Positions 16,058 through 24,482 of a stretch of 30,293 nt of DNA are shown one piece after another. Location: assembly GCA_964489265.1 (NCBI GenBank), contig CAZAXX010000024.1:1-30293 (forward strand). Direction: 5' to 3'. The notes under the pieces are model-generated. The model was given only the letters and a program-made list of their open reading frames with translations, did no database searches and was not told the DNA's origin. Source of the stretch: CAYRUP01 sp964489265 (GTDB taxonomy: Bacteria > Pseudomonadota > Gammaproteobacteria > DSM-16500). How positions within the stretch are numbered: position 1 is the stretch's first letter; each line of letters begins with the position of its first letter. Position numbers and translations under genes: made by a program.

Positions 16058-18267
16058 TACACCAATTGTGAGACTATTTCTAATAAAGCGCCCGACTCAA
16101 ATTCACTTTTAACAATGTAAGCATCTGCTCCAACTTCAATTCCACGTTTTTTTTCAGCGTCACTGCCAAGTGATGTGACAATAATCACAGGTAAATAATT
16201 TGTATTTGCGCTCTTCTTAACATGTTCTGTCAAAGTAAAACCATCCATAATAGGCATCGTCACGTCAGTAATTAATAGTGAAAATTTTTGCTTTTGTAAT
16301 AAGTCCCATGCCTCCTGACCATCCACTGCGACAGTCACTTGATAATTTTTACTTTCAAGCACATGTTTCTCTAGAGTTCGCGTGGTAATCGAATCGTCCA
16401 CAACTAAAATGTGCGGGCGACCAGGCGCCTCTATTTTTTCAGTTGTAAACGAAATAGGTGCGGATTTTCCGATATTTAACGATTTTTCAATTAAATCACC
16501 TGGATCCAGAACAACAATAATACGACTGCTACCCGATAAAGTACCACCGGCAACACAAGGAATTTTAGTAAATGGATACTGCAATGGTTTAATAATAATT
16601 TCACGCTCGCCTATCACTTCATCCACTAAAAAACCAACTAGATGCCAATCTTTTTTAATAATGATGACTGACAAATTACTTTTAATCGACATTTCGGTTT
16701 TGCTTAAGGAAAGAATACTGGCTAATGTGTGCAACATAACAGGATGCTGATCGAGCATGACAACATTAGTGCCTTGCACTTCATTAATATCATCTGGTTT
16801 TATCGTGAAGACTTTCGCGACATTCGTACTAGGCAATACTAATATTTCACCGCCACATTTTACCATCAGCCCACGTTCACTGGTAACCGTAAAAGGTACA
16901 CTCAGACAAAATGTTGTACCTTGATTGATTTCAGTTGTGATTTTAACATCACCTTTTAATGATTCTAAATTTGTCTTAACAACATTAAGCCCAACACCTC
17001 GCCCAGAAATATCAGTAATAATTTCTTTAGTAGAAAACCCTGGGTGAAAGATAAAATCAAATATTTCGTCATCGCCCATTTTTTCAAATTCGGAATTTGT
17101 CAGTAAATTTTTACTTAAAATAACGTCTTCAATTTTTTTCTTATCAATGCCTGCCCCATCATCTTTAATATAAATTAAAACCTGATTTTCCTTTTCCTCG
17201 ATATTAATATTAATGTGACCAACAGCTGGTTTTCCCTTGGTTTTACGCGTTTTTTCATCTTCAATTCCGTGATCAACCGCATTACGTAAAATATGGATAA
17301 TAGGATCTTTAATACCATCTAATACAACTTTATCCATTTTAATATCATCACCAGAAATAGTGAGTTCAATTTCCTTATTCATAGCGTGCGACATGTCGCG
17401 AACATAACGAGGTAAAGTACTAAATAAATTTGCGGCAGGCACCAGACGTAACATACGAATTTCTTCTTGCATTGCATTAGATAAAGTAGATAATTCATTT
17501 ATCCGGCCACGCATGTTTTTATACATTTGATCCATTTGATTTTGCATTTCGTAAATTTGATCTGAACTTGAATTAAAAATACCAGGTAAATCATCATCCG
17601 ATATATTTTCAGAATTCTTAATTGCAATAGAAAGTTTTCGCCATGTTTGATCAAATTGAACGGATTTATTGTGCAATTTAGAAAGGTCATTGTAGTGATC
17701 ATCAATTGCAATTTTATTCACTTGCATTTCTTCCATTAACGCTGAGATACGATCAATTTGATCTATTCCAACTCGGATTGTTTCATTTTTTAATACATCA
17801 GCATCTTTTGTTGTACTGACTTGTGTTTTTTTAGTTTGTTTGACACTGTTAACAACGCTAGTTTTATCTGCTTCATTATTTTTTAATCGATTTAATAAAT
17901 CAGACAAATCAAATGACAATGGCTCATTCAACAAAAAAGACTGCATCGCAGAATTTATTTTGTCTACCGCTTCTAAACAAAGATCGATAATATTCGCTGG
18001 CACAATACTTGAATTATTTTTGAATGTTGAAAACAAAGTTTCAATTGCATGTGAAATTTGATCGACATGAGTGATGCCTAAACTTCGAGAAGTACCTTTA
18101 ATATTATGCGCACTGCGGAAAATCGCTTCGATTGTTTTTGTGTGTTCTTCAACTGATTGAGTTTTTTCAAGTTCAAGTAATCCGTTCGTGATAATTTGAG
18201 TCTGCTCAACAAGCTCAGATTTGAATGTCTCCATCAACTGTTTTAATAATTCTGGGTCTAAGCTCAT
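16057..18267 (-). CDS. cheA: Hybrid CheA histidine kinase with C-terminal receiver (WspE-like)
   Basis: The protein is 736 residues. An HPt domain has His54 in SAHNIKGTSRSLG. A dimerisation region lies at about 220-300. The ATPase domain follows with HILRNAVDHGIED (N box), DDGAGID (G1) and GRGVGLNVVK (G2). A CheW-like coupling domain covers about 465-600, and a full receiver domain lies at about 618-736 with ILVVDDS and phospho-acceptor near Asp668 (LLITDVTMPIMDG). There is little room for a typical P2 CheY-docking domain between HPt and dimerisation. CheA with a fused receiver is the architecture of WspE and FrzE rather than of flagellar CheA. Its ATG overlaps the preceding MCP stop by four bases (ATGA). 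Confidence 0.95.
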   Translation of the reverse strand: MSLDPELLKQLMETFKSELVEQTQIITNGLLELEKTQSVEEHTKTIEAIFRSAHNIKGTSRSLGITHVDQISHAIETLFSTFKNNSSIVPANIIDLCLEAVDKINSAMQSFLLNEPLSFDLSDLLNRLKNNEADKTSVVNSVKQTKKTQVSTTKDADVLKNETIRVGIDQIDRISALMEEMQVNKIAIDDHYNDLSKLHNKSVQFDQTWRKLSIAIKNSENISDDDLPGIFNSSSDQIYEMQNQMDQMYKNMRGRINELSTLSNAMQEEIRMLRLVPAANLFSTLPRYVRDMSHAMNKEIELTISGDDIKMDKVVLDGIKDPIIHILRNAVDHGIEDEKTRKTKGKPAVGHININIEEKENQVLIYIKDDGAGIDKKKIEDVILSKNLLTNSEFEKMGDDEIFDFIFHPGFSTKEIITDISGRGVGLNVVKTNLESLKGDVKITTEINQGTTFCLSVPFTVTSERGLMVKCGGEILVLPSTNVAKVFTIKPDDINEVQGTNVVMLDQHPVMLHTLASILSLSKTEMSIKSNLSVIIIKKDWHLVGFLVDEVIGEREIIIKPLQYPFTKIPCVAGGTLSGSSRIIVVLDPGDLIEKSLNIGKSAPISFTTEKIEAPGRPHILVVDDSITTRTLEKHVLESKNYQVTVAVDGQEAWDLLQKQKFSLLITDVTMPIMDGFTLTEHVKKSANTNYLPVIIVTSLGSDAEKKRGIEVGADAYIVKSEFESGALLEIVSQLV

Positions 18268-20153
18268 AGAGTGTCCTGTATTTTATAGAAATCAATATTC
18301 TCTTTTAATTTTTTTGCGACATCCGCTAAGTTAGTAATTGCCTCCATCGTTTGTTTAGTGCTTTCTACAAATGAGCTGGTCACTTGATTAATTTCATTCA
18401 TCCCTGCAGTAATTTGCTCAATGCCAACACTTTCCTGACGAATGGATGCTTCAATTTGTTGAGTTGCAATCGATGTTTCATGAATGACAGTACTTAAATC
18501 CTTAACAATATCGCCGGTTTGTTCCACTAAATTTGTGCCATGATCCACACCTTTGGTTCCTTCTTCTGTAACCATGACTGCTTTTTCTGCCGCGTGGCGA
18601 ATATTCTCCAGTATTTTTTGAACTTGTACGGTTGATTGTTCTGATTGTTCTGCCAGATTTTTTACTTCGACTGCCACCACTGAAAAACCCTTGCCAGCCT
18701 CGCCTGCTTTCGCCGCCTCAATGGAGGCATTAAGAGCCAGCATTTTAAGTTGTTGTGCCAGTGTGTTAACCGCTGTTGTAATTTCTCCAACTTGCTGGGT
18801 TTGTTCGCTTAAACCTAAGATAGTTTGGGCAATCACTTGCACTTGATCACGCACCAATTTCATACCTTGAATACTTTGTTCAACTGCAACTAAGCCCTGC
18901 TGACCTTTTTCACGCGTGCGTTCCGCTGATTCTCCCAGGTTTTTAGCTTTATCCATTGTCTGTGTTGAACTTTTTTCAATTTCTTCAATGGATGCGGTAA
19001 TTTGATTAATTGAAGATGCTTGCTCAGAAGCACCCGATGATTGCACATCAACCGATCTTTTGACTTCTTCCATCGTGACAACCATGTTATGACATGCCTG
19101 GGTAATTTGTTTCGTGATCGACGATAGACTTCCCGTCATGGTATTCAGATCATCACCCAATTGAGTCATCACATCTTCTTTGTCAACTTGAAGATATTGC
19201 GTCAAATCACCACTGGCAACTCTGCTACTATGTGTGCTATACGCTTTTGCGGTAAGCAAAATATTTTCGAGTAATTTACGGGTTCTCTCTTCATTTTGTC
19301 TCAGCTTTTCTTCGTTATCGACAATCGCCTCTTGCATCAATTTTAATGACGATAGTAATTTACCCGTTTCATCGTTAGAAGTAATGGTAATGATTGTATC
19401 GCGCTTACCGCCTGCAATTTTTTTAGCAATTTCAATTGCATTATTGATGGGTGTTAAAATCACTTTTGCTGTAAATAAGGCGATAATCGTTGATGTTATA
19501 ACTATAATCAGCATCAAGATAAATTCGATTTTTCTAATTGTATTCAAATCAGATGTAATATTGTTTGTTCCAGATTCTAATTTCTTAAGTAATGAATCAT
19601 AGAAACCACCTGATCGAGAACCATCTTCAGAGAGTTTCCCATCTAGTAAAGTCACTATTTTGTTTTCAATTGCCACTGTTTCTGTAAATAATTGCATGGA
19701 ATCTTTATTTTGACTGCCAACAATTAAGGAAGTTTCTAATTTGTTTTGTTTTTCTTTAAGATCATTTATTAATACTTTTATCTCATTCCACGACTGGATA
19801 TTTGCCTGATTAGTCCACTTAGTTACAAGTAAATTAATATCACTTACGAGTTTATCAATATTATTCAAAGCTTGATTTGCAGTAGTTTTAAATTTTTCAT
19901 CACGCGTTATAAAATATCCACGTAATTCAGATTGACTAGAATAGATTTGTCCACCAAGATCCAAAAACTTGTCGTAGGTAGGAAGATCAATGTTGACAAC
20001 ATCGGTTTCTGTATTTTCACTCGATGTAATGACCATAAGCGTTGCACCAACTGCACACATTAAGATGGCAGCAATTGCAAAAAATCCAAGTAATAAACGA
20101 CCTCGTATCCCGAAACTCGATTTGATATTTGCATTTTCATTTATGGTTGTCAT
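18264..20153 (-). CDS. Methyl-accepting chemotaxis protein (receptor 1, two HAMP-like segments)
   Basis: The protein is about 629 residues from ATG 20153. AAGGA upstream and the adjacent GTG 20156 make the ATG the better start. TM1 lies at about 20-44, a periplasmic helical ligand region at about 45-210 resembles a 4-helix-bundle sensor, and TM2 is at about 212-233. A HAMP (ILTPINNAIEIAKKIAGG) follows, and after a helical linker a second HAMP-like unit (SSRVASGDLTQYLQVDKED) leads into the signalling hairpin. The hairpin tip reads QQLKMLALNASIEAAKAGEA then GKGFSVVAVEVKNLAEQSEQ. There is no C-terminal CheR-tethering pentapeptide; the protein ends FYKIQDTL. It probably senses an envelope or surface signal and controls the CheA-REC partner, with which it overlaps by four bases. 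Confidence 0.93.
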   Translation of the reverse strand: MTTINENANIKSSFGIRGRLLLGFFAIAAILMCAVGATLMVITSSENTETDVVNIDLPTYDKFLDLGGQIYSSQSELRGYFITRDEKFKTTANQALNNIDKLVSDINLLVTKWTNQANIQSWNEIKVLINDLKEKQNKLETSLIVGSQNKDSMQLFTETVAIENKIVTLLDGKLSEDGSRSGGFYDSLLKKLESGTNNITSDLNTIRKIEFILMLIIVITSTIIALFTAKVILTPINNAIEIAKKIAGGKRDTIITITSNDETGKLLSSLKLMQEAIVDNEEKLRQNEERTRKLLENILLTAKAYSTHSSRVASGDLTQYLQVDKEDVMTQLGDDLNTMTGSLSSITKQITQACHNMVVTMEEVKRSVDVQSSGASEQASSINQITASIEEIEKSSTQTMDKAKNLGESAERTREKGQQGLVAVEQSIQGMKLVRDQVQVIAQTILGLSEQTQQVGEITTAVNTLAQQLKMLALNASIEAAKAGEAGKGFSVVAVEVKNLAEQSEQSTVQVQKILENIRHAAEKAVMVTEEGTKGVDHGTNLVEQTGDIVKDLSTVIHETSIATQQIEASIRQESVGIEQITAGMNEINQVTSSFVESTKQTMEAITNLADVAKKLKENIDFYKIQDTL

Positions 20154-20175
20154 CACCTTATTCCTTTTTCATATT

Positions 20176-21861
20176 TTAAATCTTGTAAGTATCGACCTGA
20201 TCTTTTAAATTTTGTGCGATTGTTGCAAGATTATTTATAGCTTCAGTCGTTTGTTTAACACTACTCACAAATGACGCGGTGACTTGATTAATTTCATTCA
20301 TACCCGCAGTAATTTGTTCTATCCCAGACCCTTCTTGTCGCACTGCTGCTTCGATTTGTTGACTTGCTATCGTTGCATCATTGATAACATCACTTAAACT
20401 TCGCACTATTTCACCTGTTTGTTCAACTAACCCAGTTCCATGATCAACCCCTTTCGTCCCTTCCTCAGTCACCATGACTGCTTTCTCAGTTGCACGGCGA
20501 ATATCCTCTAATATTTTTTGTACTTGCAAAGTTGATTGTTCTGACTGTTCCGCTAAATTTTTCACTTCTACTGCGACGACCGCAAATCCTTTACCAGCTT
20601 CACCTGCTTTGGCTGCTTCAATTGATGCATTGAGCGCAAGCATTTTTGATTGCTGTGCAAGTGTATTTACAACACCGGTAATTTCACCCACTTGTTGTGT
20701 TTGATTACTTAGATCAAGAATGGTTTGTGCAATCAACTGAACCTTATCACGCACTGATTTCATGCCTAAAATACTTTGTTCAACTGCCTCAAGTCCCAAT
20801 TGTCCTTTTTCACGAGTACGTTCGGCAACTGCACCTAACTCTTTTGCTTTATCCATAGTTTGTGAAGAACTTTTTTCGATTTCCTCAAGCGAGGCTGTAA
20901 TTTGATTAATAGAAGACGCTTGTTCGGTAGCACCGGTTGATTGCATATTAACTGCTTGTTTGACTTCTTCTAGTGTCGATACCATATTGTGACAAGATTG
21001 TGTAATGACTTTTGTCACAGCCAATAAACTATCTGTCATCGTATTTAAATCATTCCCTAATTGCCCTATTTCATCGTTTGATTCAAGCATAATATGTTGA
21101 CGTAAATCGCCAGCTGCTATACGACTGCTGTGCTGACGGAAAACATTAATATGGCGCAAAATACTTCGAATAGTAAAATACGCAACTAAGATAGAGATGA
21201 TAATTGCGACCAACGACAAGATATATTCTGTCAATTGAATTGTATCCATGTTCTTAATAATTTGAGTTGAGCTTGTTTCCAATTGTTGATATTTAATGTC
21301 TGTTATACCAACAATTTTTTCCTCATAGCTCGCACTACCATTGAGTAAAAGTAATATTTTATCGGTGATAGTATCAAAATCGGTTAATTGCGTTTGATTT
21401 TTACCTGCTTCAAGATATGTGCCGCCTAATATTTTTTCTTGTAATGTTTTAAATTGGGTTAAGGATACTTTTATCTCTTGCCATTGATTAATGGCATCCG
21501 CATTTTTCCATTTAGCGGAAAGCGCATCAATTGTTTTCTGTAACGTAGCAATTGATTCATTCAAGACATTAACATCATTTTTATATTTGTCATTACCCGT
21601 TAAGATCCATTTATGTATTAAAGTGTGTGATTTATATAAATCAGACGTTAAAGCATATAAAGTATCATAGCTCGGCAAATCAATAGTTAATGCTTGATCT
21701 ATTGTTGTTTTTGTTGAGTTAATAATATTTAAACTAATGCCAACCATTACAAATAAAGTTGCAATGACAGCAGCAAATCCTATCCATAAACGACTTCGAA
21801 TAGTGAGCGTAGATCGAGTATTTTTATTTTTTATGTCTGTCATATCATTAGTTAAATTCAT
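20176..21861 (-). CDS. Methyl-accepting chemotaxis protein (receptor 2, single HAMP)
   Basis: The protein is 561 residues from ATG 21861, preceded by GGGAG. TM1 is at about 26-48, a periplasmic 4-helix-like sensor at about 50-210, and TM2 (YILSLVAIIISILVAYF) is followed by one HAMP (RHSSRIAAGDLRQHI style). The signalling domain is closely similar to receptor 1 from GNDLNTMT onward, including QQSKMLALNASIEAAKAGEA and NLAEQSEQST. The periplasmic parts are only distantly alike. The pair looks like a tandem duplication with diverged sensing. It lacks the helical linker and extra HAMP of receptor 1 and ends at VDTYKI with no pentapeptide tether. The gap to receptor 1 is 22 nt. Confidence 0.93.
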   Translation of the reverse strand: MNLTNDMTDIKNKNTRSTLTIRSRLWIGFAAVIATLFVMVGISLNIINSTKTTIDQALTIDLPSYDTLYALTSDLYKSHTLIHKWILTGNDKYKNDVNVLNESIATLQKTIDALSAKWKNADAINQWQEIKVSLTQFKTLQEKILGGTYLEAGKNQTQLTDFDTITDKILLLLNGSASYEEKIVGITDIKYQQLETSSTQIIKNMDTIQLTEYILSLVAIIISILVAYFTIRSILRHINVFRQHSSRIAAGDLRQHIMLESNDEIGQLGNDLNTMTDSLLAVTKVITQSCHNMVSTLEEVKQAVNMQSTGATEQASSINQITASLEEIEKSSSQTMDKAKELGAVAERTREKGQLGLEAVEQSILGMKSVRDKVQLIAQTILDLSNQTQQVGEITGVVNTLAQQSKMLALNASIEAAKAGEAGKGFAVVAVEVKNLAEQSEQSTLQVQKILEDIRRATEKAVMVTEEGTKGVDHGTGLVEQTGEIVRSLSDVINDATIASQQIEAAVRQEGSGIEQITAGMNEINQVTASFVSSVKQTTEAINNLATIAQNLKDQVDTYKI

Positions 21862-21884
21862 GACTATTCTCCCAGTACATCAAT

Positions 21885-22460
21885 TTATTTAATTAATTGC
21901 GCCTCGATCTCCAGTAATATTGTTTCTGTATTTATTAAAGCAATTTCACCCTGATCTAAACCAATAATATAACTTGGTTTAATTGCATTATTCGAAGGAA
22001 TTGGCGGATCTAGTTTTTCAATACTACACATTCCGCTACCTTCGATACTATCCACCAAAAAACCAACTTGTGATTGTTTGTTATTTACAATGATAATATT
22101 TGAATTTATTGTTTTTGTAGTCTGCTGCATGCCAAAGAATTTCCTTAAATCGATTACATTAATCAGCATGCCACGTCGATTAATGACACCAGCTATATAA
22201 TCAAGTGCACATGGAATATGTGTGATGGGTGTATTCTGTAAAACTTCTTTAGTGACTTGATAGGAAACGCCATAATATTCATTTTTATTTAATTTAAAGC
22301 GAATATATGACATAACGTCTTTCGCCTGAACTTGCTCTATTTCAATTTTTGCTATTTGCCTTGCACGTTCCTCTAAAATAGCCAAGTCACGATTGCTATC
22401 AGGAAAGCAATCACTGGCATTATTTATATATCTTACATGTTTATGCGTTTTCGTCGGCAT
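21885..22460 (-). CDS. CheW-like coupling protein with N-terminal extension (WspD-like)
   Basis: The protein is 191 residues. The CheW fold starts near residue 50 (MSYIRFKLNKNEYYGVSYQ), with ITHIPCALDYIAGVINRRG, NVIDLRKFFG and VGFLVDSIEG as the hallmark segments. An extra 45-residue basic and acidic extension precedes it. CheW bridges receptor signalling tips to CheA. The start ATG 22460 lies inside the end of cheR (20-nt overlap) and has AGGGA upstream. Its position after CheR-TPR and its N-terminal extension match WspD. Confidence 0.9.
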   Translation of the reverse strand: MPTKTHKHVRYINNASDCFPDSNRDLAILEERARQIAKIEIEQVQAKDVMSYIRFKLNKNEYYGVSYQVTKEVLQNTPITHIPCALDYIAGVINRRGMLINVIDLRKFFGMQQTTKTINSNIIIVNNKQSQVGFLVDSIEGSGMCSIEKLDPPIPSNNAIKPSYIIGLDQGEIALINTETILLEIEAQLIK

Positions 22461-23958
22461 ATTTTATATTCCCTGCTGAAGTATGCAACTCGATTTCATG
22501 CTTTAAAATTTCTACCAACCTGCCATAGCGTAAACCTTGTGATCCAGAAACTTCTTCTTTTTCGTCTTTAGATTTCGCTATTGATAAAGCATTATTTAAA
22601 CTTTTCAAACCAGATTCTCTTTGTTTGTTTCTAAGCAACAACAAGCCAAGCTGAAAGTGCGCTGGTACAAATTGATGATCTAAGAATAACGTTTTCCGTA
22701 AAATAGTTTCTGCTTCCACTAAGTGATTCAGCTCAATCAAAATCAACGCATAGGTAAAATATGTTTCTTTATCTGTTGAATGATGCACCAAGCTTTTTTG
22801 ACACACTTCTTCAGCTTGCGCTAATTTCCCTAGATTGGCCAGCGCTGTTGCCTTAGCACTCAGCATAAATTTATTATTTTGTTCTTTTTCTTGAGCTAAG
22901 TTAATGATATTCAGTACTTCTTGCCAATGACCTGTTTGCAGCAATTGCGTAATTTCATTATTGGAAGAATATTCTACTACTTTCTTTTTCGGTTGAATCT
23001 TCTCATGATGTTTTGCTGTTATTTTGTGTTCTCTAGGTGTAACTCGCGGCTTTTCAACTGTTATAGGTTTATTTATTACAAACGCTTGTTCTTCTAACGT
23101 AGGTCGAGTAAAAACTAAACCATCATGATGATGATAAATAAAATCAGTGCCGCTAATATTAACAGGATCAGATGCGCCTAATAGCATATAACCACCTGCC
23201 ACTAAACAAGCATTAAATTTCTGCATTAATTTCGCAATTCTATTATTATCAAAATAGATAAATACATTACGGCATAAAATTAAATCTTGCGCATTAGTTC
23301 CATTGAAAATCGCTGGATAAGTATCATCATTTAAATTTAAATAATCAAAATGCACTAAATCACGCACCTTAGGTAAAATATGATAGTCATTATTTTTTTT
23401 CGTAAAATAGCGTTCTTTAAAATTGTCTTTTATTGAGCGCATCGACCACTCACCATATTGACCTGTGATTGCTTTTTTTAATGCTTCAGTATTAATATCC
23501 GTTGCTAACAAATTTAAAGTCCAGTTATGAATATCTGGAATTGCTTCATATAGCAGCATAACAATCGTATATATTTCTTCACCTGTTGCAGAGCCTGCAC
23601 TCCAAATTCGTAATGATAAATTATTCTCTTGACGTTTTTTTTGAATGATATTTGTGAGTATTCTATCCTTCAATAATTTTATTTGGTGATCATCACGAAA
23701 GAAATAGGTTTCACCTATGGTGACACCTGCAATAAGATGTTCAAGCAAAGGTGATTGATTCTGACAGCTTTGTAGCAGATTCAGATATTCACGCGGTGTA
23801 TAATTAAATTTATGATACGCACTTAAAATTGTTTTATGTAAATCATGTGTTTGATGTTGTTTGATTACAATACCTAACTTCGAATAAATAAATTGAATAA
23901 AGCCAGTGTCGGCTTCTTTGATAGCAGATAATAATTCTTCTTGCTGCAGTTTACTCAT
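22441..23958 (-). CDS. cheR: CheR-type receptor methyltransferase with C-terminal TPR region (WspC-like)
   Basis: The protein is 505 residues. The CheR N-domain helices are followed by GETYFFRD (82-89), the SAM motif WSAGSATGEE (119-128), the acidic ATDIN (152-156), DLILCRNVFIYFD and LLGASDP. After a linker rich in Lys and His (about 290-335), tetratricopeptide-like repeats run from about 345 to 475, with ALANLGKLAQAEEVCQKSL and YALILIELNHLVEAETILRK among them. CheR methylates receptor glutamates. The TPR tail, present in WspC, probably guides it to its targets, which would fit receptors that lack a tethering pentapeptide. GAGGAG precedes ATG 23958, and the start overlaps the upstream cheW stop by four bases. 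Confidence 0.94.
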   Translation of the reverse strand: MSKLQQEELLSAIKEADTGFIQFIYSKLGIVIKQHQTHDLHKTILSAYHKFNYTPREYLNLLQSCQNQSPLLEHLIAGVTIGETYFFRDDHQIKLLKDRILTNIIQKKRQENNLSLRIWSAGSATGEEIYTIVMLLYEAIPDIHNWTLNLLATDINTEALKKAITGQYGEWSMRSIKDNFKERYFTKKNNDYHILPKVRDLVHFDYLNLNDDTYPAIFNGTNAQDLILCRNVFIYFDNNRIAKLMQKFNACLVAGGYMLLGASDPVNISGTDFIYHHHDGLVFTRPTLEEQAFVINKPITVEKPRVTPREHKITAKHHEKIQPKKKVVEYSSNNEITQLLQTGHWQEVLNIINLAQEKEQNNKFMLSAKATALANLGKLAQAEEVCQKSLVHHSTDKETYFTYALILIELNHLVEAETILRKTLFLDHQFVPAHFQLGLLLLRNKQRESGLKSLNNALSIAKSKDEKEEVSGSQGLRYGRLVEILKHEIELHTSAGNIKYADENA

Positions 23959-24461
23959 GTCTCACTCCTCATTTTATTCAACAAATCACGATCAAGAATA
24001 AAATCAGGTTCATTGAGCATTAAATTCATTTTTATAATTTCACTCATATCAACTAAAATTGCCAAATTATCATTTAAGACAACTGTTGCAAGAAACGGTA
24101 ACTTTGAATTTTCAAATTTGTCTTGCATCTGTAATGAGCTTTTTTCAACATGATCTAAGCCAATTACACCATCAATTATAATTCCCATTTCATCCTCATT
24201 ATTTTTACAAAGTAAAATGGGAGTTTCTAACGTATAAGCCCTGTTTCGTTGTAACCCCAGGCATAACGCAAAATCAATCACTGGAATTCCGCGGCCAGCA
24301 ACCGTCATCAGCCCAGCAACATGATTGGAAGAACCTGGTATCGGTTCCAGCTTCATCAGAGGTAGAAATTTTTTAATGAAATTTAAATCCGTGCAGAAGT
24401 GCACACCTTGTGCTTGAAAGTGTAAGACTTGAAAATCTGCTTTGATGTCAGCCTTTATCAT
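23955..24461 (-). CDS. CheW-like coupling protein (WspB-like)
   Basis: The protein is 168 residues and essentially only a CheW domain. It contains LHFQAQGVHFCTDLNFIKKF, EPIPGSSNHVAGLMTVAGRG, PVIDFALCLGL and MGIIIDGVIGLDHV. The Cys-rich, degenerate NRRG-equivalent (TVAGRG) differs from the second CheW (NRRG), so the two probably contact different partners. AGGAA lies 8 nt upstream of ATG 24461. Twenty-one nt separate it from the REC-GGDEF-EAL gene upstream, and its stop overlaps the cheR start. The place before CheR-TPR matches WspB. Confidence 0.9.
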   Translation of the reverse strand: MIKADIKADFQVLHFQAQGVHFCTDLNFIKKFLPLMKLEPIPGSSNHVAGLMTVAGRGIPVIDFALCLGLQRNRAYTLETPILLCKNNEDEMGIIIDGVIGLDHVEKSSLQMQDKFENSKLPFLATVVLNDNLAILVDMSEIIKMNLMLNEPDFILDRDLLNKMRSET

Positions 24462-24482
24462 AAGAGATTCCTAGTATTCAGG

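Noticed and set aside
18264..21861. Receptor tip residues (QQSK/QQLK, AAKAGE) as an abnormal feature
   Set aside because: They differ from Tsr, but similar tips occur in other MCP classes as far as I recall, so I do not treat them as unusual.
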